Positions 46,913 to 54,039 of a DNA stretch of 54,039 nt are shown here, piece after piece; the first letter of the stretch is position 1; each line of letters opens with the position of its first letter. Under the pieces are notes generated by a model. The model had not been told where the DNA came from. It worked only from the letters and a program-made list of their open reading frames with translations, and did not search any database. The DNA comes from Plantago elongata. Its lineage: Eukaryota > Streptophyta > Magnoliopsida > Lamiales > Plantaginaceae. A program made the position numbers and the translations under genes. The stretch is from the NCBI GenBank assembly GCA_036897095.1, contig JAYMSP010000393.1, forward strand, positions 1 to 54,039, given 5' to 3'.

Positions 46913-49467
46913 TATAACGACGCAACCACAAATTGATCAGACTAGACTCTTTAATCCATGTGCCGCACTTGTGATTTGTTTTCTCGAGTGATAAGTTGAT
47001 TTCAAGTGTACTACGAGCAAGTATTTCACATATATTAGTCTTCACATGTACGTACATTGTTGGTAATTCACAATAAGATTGTTTATGATGACTATGCGTA
47101 ACTTTAGAGTTGTTATGGATGGAGCCTGAAAGTAAATGTTTACCTAGTTGGCATAAGTAGTACTTTCAAGCTCCCTGAAACTTTTAGGATGTTGCATATT
47201 CACCTCTGCTAAAATTGTGTGACATCATCGCACCTTGTCTGAACCAACCAACCACATCCCTAATAGGTTAGTGATAGGCTCGGCTACAAAATGCAACTCC
47301 AAAATTTTAAAGTGCTTAGAGAGTGAACAATAGTACTTAATATAGGCACCTTCCTTTTCATTAATCTATTCATAAGAACGCTAGATTGAATTGTATATAT
47401 AAGATGTAAAAAGTAAATATAATTAGATAAATTAAGCATCAAACACTTCAAATCATATATTATTGTATTTGGTGAGGTTTACATTTTTTCCTTAATCGTT
47501 GTATCATATGTATTCTTTAGATCAATCAGGGGAGGGAGTATTTGTATCATTTTATGTAAGAATACGAACCACATTTACCTTCTCAAAAGCTGGTTAAAAA
47601 CACCTACAACAATATATTTTGATCTAATTTTTGTAATTTTAACCGATAACTAAATAGTTATCCAATTATAGTGGACATTGGGCTGTCATACACCGGGCAC
47701 CTAGAAGGCCAGGATAGCATTGATTGGGGTACCCATTGATTGGACCTAAGCAGGCCAGAGGGGTTAGAACGTTGGCCTGTTAACGTGATAACAGAGTCAA
47801 GCCCTTGTATTGATCAAAATCTCCGGCCCTTTGAGAAATTATAAGGTTTCATGACTAACGAAATAGACGTTGGTAATTCGTTTTACAATTTTCCAGAATT
47901 TCATGCCCAATTGATATAAACATTTAAAGCATATCGAATACTATAGACGGTTCGTGATAGAATTTAAGTGACACTGTCCCAACTAAAATTGAGTTTTTTC
48001 TATCTTTTGTATCCTCTAGCTTGGCGAATAATCCACAGTTCCACACTAGATTGAAAAGAAAACACCATGCACTCATGCACAACTTACAACTATTAGGTGC
48101 GGTGCACCGTGCACGGTACACTAATACACACGTTATGTTAACCAAAAATTTGACTTTAAAACTTATGAAGGAGAGTCGTCAATGTGTAATGAGCTGTGTT
48201 GTGATATATGCTTCCATTTAGTGGCATGGATGTGTGTTGTGTATCATCAGATCTACCTAGGCCCTTTTTTTTGAGTGTGACATAAAGGCTTCCCTTCTTC
48301 ATTGTCACATTTTCCCTATATGTCATAAAACCCGGATCCAACAATTAAACCGGCCTCCTCAATGAGGAGATTCGATTAATATGAATAAACTGTTAGATCG
48401 ATCCGGATGATGTGATATATGTGCAATATACTTCCTTCACCCCCATGATACATAATCTTCCCAATTTAACATTTTATCATTTGTTATTGCTTATAAGTAA
48501 TATTCAATCTTTCATAATTTTTTCATTTTGTTTTACAATAAAATAAACCGAAGATTATTCTGGTAAAAATTCCTTGAATTAGAATATTGGAAACCGGATG
48601 GATGTATTTAGGTCAGGTTCTTTGACAATTTGACTACATGCAATAAATATACTATATGAATGCTTAGTTGGTAGGTTAGAGCAGCCCAAAAAGATGAAAA
48701 TAAAGTTGAAGTGATTTAAGTTTTGGGAGATAGTGTAACGAATTCAGTGTATGTGAACAAACCCAATAGCTTCCTTTCTTGCCTTAAATGTTATGATGAG
48801 GAATATAATGAGGTCCAAAATTTCATGTTTCGATAGAATAAAATGGTTCGTGTTTAATTCGACTATATTTAGACGTACTCTTACGTATTTTGCTGCTATA
48901 TATAGACACAGCTTCAAACTAAAGATGTTCGCATCGTATCACATCGCATGCATATTGTTCTCAATCAAAATACAAGATATTAATTTCCCTCGTTGACATA
49001 TATATATCACTTTTGTGTTTAACATATTTTCGAAATTTTGAATTAGGTTTAAGTCACATTTTACTAGCATGCACTAAAAAAATAGTGGAAAACAAAAGAC
49101 TAATTTATGAACGGTTATGTTTCATCGGACTGGAGAAAGTGTTGATTTGATTGATGCTTGCCACTGTTTATCAATCAGGAGAAAAGTTTGCACAAATAAT
49201 TGGTTATAAACATTATTTATGTAACCTTACCTAGCTAGCTCGATCTGTAACTGTAATGGCTAACACTCCATGCAAACGACGATGAACGCTCAGAGACATG
49301 CTTCCCACTCACTAGTCTCATACTACTGCACTTCATCCAATCGGATTCCCACTTCCTTTTGTATTTGTCTATTATTAACTTACCTGCCGCACATATCATG
49401 ATATAAGAGTATTCAAGTCATGATTTTTATCATGTAAATTGAACAAAAATAGCAACTCCTATCCTTT

Positions 49468-49541
49468 AAGATGTGTTACTTTCAACTGAGATTTACTGAA
49501 CTGGACTGAACTAATTTTCAGTTGAAAAGAAAACAACCTAA
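49468..49541. repeat. CTGAA-rich MITE-like repeat, short solo copy
   Basis: Same termini as the 46.7-kb copies (GATGTGTTACTTTCAACTGA and TTTTCAGTTGAAAAGAAAAC) around a core of only a few CTGAA units. At 74 bases this is the minimal form of the family. Confidence 0.75.
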
Positions 49542-50342
49542 TACTCCTTAGTGAACATACATTGACTCTTTCTTATACATGCTCTCCATGGGTAAAACTC
49601 CGATAATATGTTCCTTACGATGTGAATAGGGTATGGGAAGTAGTTAAAGAGCATTAGAGTCATCTTAGAACGCTAAAATGGATATTGTTTCGTCAATATA
49701 CAACATTTACTCGGTGGCTTGGATCGGAACACTTTTATATAATCACATTCAGACTATAGCCTAAAATATCATCGAAATGAAATAAAAATACTGAAACGTC
49801 GCCATTTTCAGTGAACGGGATGAATTGGACTGTAATAGGAAACTATTTTATACACTTTGTCCTTCTAAACTTTCATTTCAATAAGTCCCAAATGTTTAAA
49901 GTACATGGCTAAGAATAGTACCGTCGCATTGTACTATCAATAGTACACCCTTTTAACCATTAGATCAAATCTAGATTCAATCGCATCCGTTGATTGACTA
50001 TTAATGCGATGGGTGCCGCACTGTCGCATAATAACGTAGTGCGACGTCGTAATATAATAAAATATATATTATTTTTATTAAATATTGTTTAAATATATTA
50101 AATCAATAATTTCAATTGATAATTAAAATTATTCTCCACCCTCCTCCACTGACCGAAATCCGGCAACCACCTCAGGCACACTGGATTCTGGTGACCACCT
50201 CAAATCCTCAAGCACTTCTAAATCCGGCAACCACCTCAAGCACACCGAAATTCGGCAATCACCAAAATAGACATCCGCTATAAGATATTGACGAGTTTAG
50301 ATTATGCATCTGTAGAAATCTTACATCCACCATGTTTAATAG

Positions 50343-50418
50343 TGGCCATGACCAGACCTGTGAAACCATGTTTAAGTGGCCATGGCCGGACCTGTGAAAC
50401 CATGTTTAAGTGGCCATG
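50343..50418. repeat. Short tandem repeat, period about 36
   Basis: GTGGCCATG(A/G)CC(A/G)GACCTGTGAAACCATGTTTAA is present about two times, followed by a partial third copy. It lies inside the 1.2-kb inverted-repeat element. Confidence 0.85.
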
Positions 50419-50497
50419 AATATATTAAATTATTTAATGCATAAATATGAGTATATACGTTCTAAATTCATGTAATGTACATTCACAACCTTAAATT

Positions 50498-50790
50498 GTG
50501 AAGCTGCAACATGTGTTCATATTGATGTAGCATTGTGCCGCCATCTGATAAAAGATGTTGCAGCATTCGTTCATATCGTTGTAGCAATATTAGACGGAGA
50601 AATATTTTTGACGCTGCATCATTCGTTCACATCGCTGTAGCAAAAATGTCAGAATAAATTCTTGACGCTGCAACATTCGTTCACATCGCTGTAGCATTAT
50701 TAGACGGGAGAAATGTCAGAATAAAATTTTGACACTGCAACATTCTTTCATATTGTTGCAACATCGTACCCAGATTCAGATCTGCAACAA
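50498..50790. repeat. Minisatellite, about five units of 53-67 bp
   Basis: Units begin with GACGCTGCAACATTCGTTCA-like sequence and continue with CATCGCTGTAGCA at about 50498, 50551, 50608, 50663 and 50730. Unit length varies because a linker (ATTAGACGGGAGAAATGTCAG and variants) is present or absent. Confidence 0.85.
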
Positions 50791-51446
50791 TGGCGGCCAG
50801 TGACTGAGCACACCGATACATTAAATGCCATGAGATTATTGGAAAACTTTCACTAATCTTAACTACGTTGGTGGTGGTGATCGGAGATGGTGGTGGTGCC
50901 CGGAGATGATGGTGGTGATGTGGTTGTTTGAGGGAAGAAAATTATTATTTATTAATTTTTCATTTACTAAAAGAAATTACATAAAAGATTTTAATTAATT
51001 GTTATTCTAACATTTGAATTATTAAAGGTTTTATAAATTATTTTTTAATTGTTAGTTGTGTCATTTGTCAAGTTTTATATGGTGTATTACTGATAGTACA
51101 GTGAAATGTAGTACTGAGATTATCCAAATCCATATTTAAAAATATGTAGAACTATCGAAATGTAATAGTACGTTGTATTAGAATTTTCTTTTAAAGAATT
51201 GGTCAGTGGTAATAATACCACGTTTAACCCATCAAAACCCAAGTTAGTTCTCCAAATGTTTACAGTTTCAATTGTAGTTTATAAACTAACCGATATAATA
51301 ATTAACAATACTTGATGGTGAAATACAGTCAGTTGATAAATCGTCTCATCTCCAATCAATATATCAGGAGTTCAAGTTATCTTTAACTGTTTAAAAACTT
51401 AAAAAATAAAATAATTAACCATACTTCAAATTCTAGATTTATGATC

Positions 51447-51566
51447 TATTCTTTTTAATTGAAAATTTATTCTATTCAATTTAATTTAACTCAATTCAAT
51501 TTTACCTAATTATAATCTATATAATACTTCAGCTCAACTTAGTTCAATAAATTTTAATTCTAACAT
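51447..51566. repeat. CTGAA-family related repeat, degenerate
   Basis: CTATTCTTTTTAATTGA at the left, then repeated TCAATT/TCAACTT-type units. It resembles the AT-shifted form of the CTGAA family seen near 3.6 kb. Confidence 0.4.
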
Positions 51567-51881
51567 ATACATATTATAAAAAAGCTAGCATTTTCCCCTC
51601 TATAATGGCACCGCACAAGAAAATATAGTTCCTTATATATCACTGTCATGTGACCTGATAATTATCAGTAATCAAACCCTGAGCTAGCTAATTAATTCCA
51701 ATTAGAGTTTATTTAGTGAGATAAGCCAGCTACCTCTTCTACCTTAATTATGTCAACTTTAATCTCAAATTTTTATAATAATTTGAGATGCTGCTCCGGA
51801 GTCAACCTTTGCAGTTCCCTTTTGGACAAAATTTTTTAGCATGACAGTTAATCTACTTCAATAATACAGTTTTTGGAAACA

Positions 51882-54039
51882 ATGTCAGGACTCACTTTTA
51901 ATGCTACCATTTTACATGTATGTGTCCTGTTCTACTCAGTTACTACTCCTGCATCATGTGCGAATAACGAAACAGATTTCGAATCACTTCTTGCCTTCAA
52001 GAATGCCATAGATGCTGATCCACAGGGAGCTCTAACTTCCTGGAATGAAACAGTCCACTTTTGTAGCTGGCAGGGTGTTTTCTGCAGCCGCAAGCATACA
52101 GGCAGAGTTGTAGCAATCAATCTCATGTCCAGAGGCCTCGTGGGAACAATTTCGCCTCATTTGGGTAATCTTTCTTTTCTCCAAAAATTTACTGTGATTA
52201 ATAACAGCTTCCATGGCTCAATTCCTGACGAGATTGGGCGCCTAAGGCGCCTTGAGTATGCTGGATTTAGCAACAATTCTTTAAGTGGTGAGATCACTAG
52301 AAACTTGTCGAACTGTATAAATATCAATTACCTCAATTTGATCGACAATGATTTCAGTGGAAGCATACCTGCTGAACTAAGTTCTTTGGTTAAACTTCAA
52401 TCGTTAGGCTTGGCGAGAAACAAATTTTCTGGAACAATCCCACCATATTTCGGAAATTTCTCTAGTCTCTTGCAACTGTCATTAAGGGAGTGTGGATTCC
52501 AAGGTGAAATCCCGGAGTCTCTTGTAAATCTCAAGTCACTAGTTTTACTAAATTTAGCCCATAACAACTTCTCTGGTAGAGTTCCATCTGGCATATTCAA
52601 TATTTCCACGATGTTGATTTTCGATATAAGTTCTAATCAACTCGAAGGAACCATCCCTAACCAGATTGATTTCTCATTGTCAGGATTTCAATATCTAAAT
52701 TTAGGTAATAATAGCTTCACAGGACAGATTCCAATTTCACTCTCAAATTTTTCTTCGCTCCAAATAATGTATATTCATTCAAACAGCTTTTCGGGTCCTT
52801 TGACGATAGATTTCCATAGGCTTCCATCTCTGTTAGAGTTGTTGGCAGGGACAAACTCTTTGGAAGGTGATCTCAGTTTTATTTCCACCATGATAAACTG
52901 TACTAGGCTTCGTGTAGTAGAAGTCGATGGCAATTTATTCAGTGGCTTGGTGCCAAACTCTATTGCCAATCTTTCAAATGATCATTTTAGCTCCTTAGGT
53001 CTAAGTCAAAATCGACTCCGTGGGAGCATTCCCCCCGGTATTGAAAATCTCCACAATCTCCGTCGTTTATATCTGTACGACAACGAACTTACTGGTCCGG
53101 TTCCTTCTGAAATAGGTCAACTTCATAACCTCGAAGAACTTCTTTTCCAACAAAACAGATTGTCGGGTGTGATACCTCATCTTTTCAATAACTTGACCTC
53201 CTTGAGCCTTTTGAACATGGGGCTAAACAATTTCACTGGAAATATACCTCAAGGTCTTAGCAACTGCACCAACTTGCTAGGGATTGACTTTTCAGGAAAC
53301 TTTCTTAGTGGTGGTATTCCTCTTATGAGCATTTCATCTCTGCCCATATACTTGAACCTGGGTGACAATGCTTTGACAGGTTCTATTCCATCAGAGTTTG
53401 GTTTGTTAGTAAATCTTGTCGACCTGAGCTTGTCGAATAATAGGCTATCTGGAAATCTTCCTGCCTCATTGAGCAATTGTGTTGCACTTGTACGGGTTTA
53501 TCTGGAAACCAATTTATTTTCTGGAGAAATACCCGACGGCCTAAGAAACTTGAGGAGTATGGAAATATTGGATATTTCACAGAATAACCTATCTGGAGCC
53601 ATTCCAGGATTTCTAGGTGGTCTGGAGTCCCTCACGTACTTAAATCTTTCATTCAATAAGCTAGAAGGAGAAGTTCCAACGACGGGAGTATTTCTAAATG
53701 AGACGGCAGTATCACTTGAAGGGAACACTGAATTGTGTGGAGGGATTCCTTCACTACGCTTTCCTCCCTGTCCCCCCTCCCACCAATCCAAGAAAAAACG
53801 CTTTCCTAAAATATTCATAATTTTGATTCCTGTGCTTGGTACTGTAGCTATAGTTTCACTATGCTACTACATATTTGGAAGAAAACCAAAAGTTACCAAG
53901 GCATCCCTGATCGCATTGGAAACTGATCATTTGAGGTTATCATATGGAGATCTCCTAAAATCTACTGGTGGATTCTCCGAGTTAAACTTACTAGGGGCGG
54001 GAAGATTTGGAAATGTTTACAAAGGAATTCTCGAGAACC
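51882..54039 (+). CDS. LRR receptor-like kinase, subfamily XII (5' part only)
   Basis: Probable pattern- or ligand-sensing receptor kinase of the EFR/XA21-like group at the plasma membrane. The frame is open from the ATG at 51882 to the window edge (719 codons). The order is a signal peptide (about 1-27), the LRRNT domain (ETDFESLLAFKNAIDADPQG ... CSWQGVFC), about twenty plant-type LRRs with the LxGxIP pattern, and a C-terminal cap (LCGGIPSLRFPPCP). A single membrane helix (IFIILIPVLGTVAIVSLCYY), the juxtamembrane LSYGDLLKSTGGFSE and the glycine-rich loop LGAGRFGNVYKG follow. The rest of the kinase lies outside the window, so activity and RD/non-RD type cannot be judged. Members of this group usually have one intron in the kinase part. 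No stops or frameshifts are seen. Ligand unknown. Confidence 0.93.
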   Translation, partial: MSGLTFNATILHVCVLFYSVTTPASCANNETDFESLLAFKNAIDADPQGALTSWNETVHFCSWQGVFCSRKHTGRVVAINLMSRGLVGTISPHLGNLSFLQKFTVINNSFHGSIPDEIGRLRRLEYAGFSNNSLSGEITRNLSNCININYLNLIDNDFSGSIPAELSSLVKLQSLGLARNKFSGTIPPYFGNFSSLLQLSLRECGFQGEIPESLVNLKSLVLLNLAHNNFSGRVPSGIFNISTMLIFDISSNQLEGTIPNQIDFSLSGFQYLNLGNNSFTGQIPISLSNFSSLQIMYIHSNSFSGPLTIDFHRLPSLLELLAGTNSLEGDLSFISTMINCTRLRVVEVDGNLFSGLVPNSIANLSNDHFSSLGLSQNRLRGSIPPGIENLHNLRRLYLYDNELTGPVPSEIGQLHNLEELLFQQNRLSGVIPHLFNNLTSLSLLNMGLNNFTGNIPQGLSNCTNLLGIDFSGNFLSGGIPLMSISSLPIYLNLGDNALTGSIPSEFGLLVNLVDLSLSNNRLSGNLPASLSNCVALVRVYLETNLFSGEIPDGLRNLRSMEILDISQNNLSGAIPGFLGGLESLTYLNLSFNKLEGEVPTTGVFLNETAVSLEGNTELCGGIPSLRFPPCPPSHQSKKKRFPKIFIILIPVLGTVAIVSLCYYIFGRKPKVTKASLIALETDHLRLSYGDLLKSTGGFSELNLLGAGRFGNVYKGILEN

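Larger units (their letters stand above)
46023..49915. other. Long intergenic region with repeat fragments
   Basis: No gene recognised in almost 4 kb. It holds CTGAA-family repeats (46620-46912 and 49468-49541). At 48428-48606 is a possible degenerate Stowaway-like element, with CTTCCTTCACCCCCATG at the left and CCGGATGGATGTA at the right. Overlapping palindromes GGTGCACC and CCGTGCACGG lie at about 48099-48118. A GC-richer fragment at 47690-47830 looks transposon-derived but was not identified. Confidence 0.5.
49916..51120. mobile_element. 1.2-kb inverted-repeat element with internal tandem arrays
   Basis: The ends match as inverted repeats of about 33 bases: left AGTACC...TGTACTATCAATAGTACACC, right (inverted) AGTACT...TGTACTATCAGTAATACACC. 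Inward lie AT-rich blocks, then a left segment rich in CCGGCAACCACCTC and a right segment rich in GGTGGTGGTGATCGGAGATGG, which are roughly inverted to each other. The centre holds two different tandem arrays. There is no coding capacity. This fits a non-autonomous DNA transposon; the superfamily is unclear. Confidence 0.55.

Noticed and set aside
47690-47830. GC-richer fragment resembling transposon or gene sequence
   Set aside because: No readable protein motif, LTR end or inverted repeat was found to support a call.
48428-48606. Stowaway-like MITE
   Set aside because: The termini are only loosely similar to the CTCCCTCCGTCCC consensus and no clean TA duplication could be fixed. It is mentioned within the intergenic entry but not called.
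1-54039. CRISPR arrays, operons, prokaryotic or viral gene systems
   Set aside because: Gene structure, splice sites and transposon content are those of a plant nuclear genome. The tandem arrays lack spacer-repeat architecture.

Overview
The window is nuclear DNA from a flowering plant, almost certainly a eudicot. It is AT-rich, its genes are split by GT-AG introns, and it is full of retroelement and MITE remnants. The species cannot be named from the sequence alone.

Layout. 1-4.5 kb is AT-rich intergenic sequence with a (TA)n tract, a large foldback element built around a degenerate minisatellite, and copies of a CTGAA-rich repeat family. 6.4-8.5 kb (+) holds a NAC transcription factor recognisable as VND7, with a probable upstream promoter and untranslated exon near 4.5 kb. 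9.5-11.1 kb (+) is a CYP716-like cytochrome P450 pseudogene with several frameshifts and a lost haem cysteine. 13.0-15.6 kb (+) is a four-exon TMEM41/VTT-domain membrane protein. 16.6-18.5 kb (-) is a three-exon subtilisin-propeptide-like inhibitor (SPI-1 type). 19.5-22.6 kb is a deleted Ty1/copia element with both LTRs and a TATTT target duplication. 23.0-23.7 kb (-) is a second, strongly diverged SPI-like gene with the same exon structure. 25.6-26.3 kb carries a near-perfect 73-bp palindrome and a hAT-type MITE. 27-35.1 kb (+) is the ATAD2/Yta7-type AAA-ATPase plus bromodomain gene (BRAT1-like), with a tiny SINE in its leader region. 35.5-44.5 kb (-) is an ABCG half-transporter recognisable as ABCG25, the ABA exporter, with a 6.3-kb intron and a cluster of ABA-response elements upstream. 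45-51.8 kb is repeat-rich: a probable solo LTR, CTGAA repeats and a 1.2-kb element with internal tandem arrays. 51.9 kb to the right edge (+) is the 5' part of an LRR-XII receptor-like kinase, cut off by the window.

The most informative overall signal is conserved linkage. VND7, a VTT/SNARE-associated-Golgi protein, a SPI-1-type inhibitor and ABCG25 occur in the same order as Arabidopsis At1g71930, At1g71940, At1g71950 and At1g71960 (locus numbers from memory). The P450 pseudogene, the copia element, the second inhibitor and the BRAT1-like gene (Arabidopsis At1g05910, elsewhere in that genome) interrupt the block here. The genes do not form one pathway. VND7 controls xylem vessel differentiation, ABCG25 exports abscisic acid (a vascular process), SPI-1 inhibits subtilases, and BRAT1 is chromatin-related. 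I found no sign of a novel enzymatic or defence system. The interesting material is the linkage, the gene decay, the diverged inhibitor paralogue, the ABRE cluster and the repeat structures.
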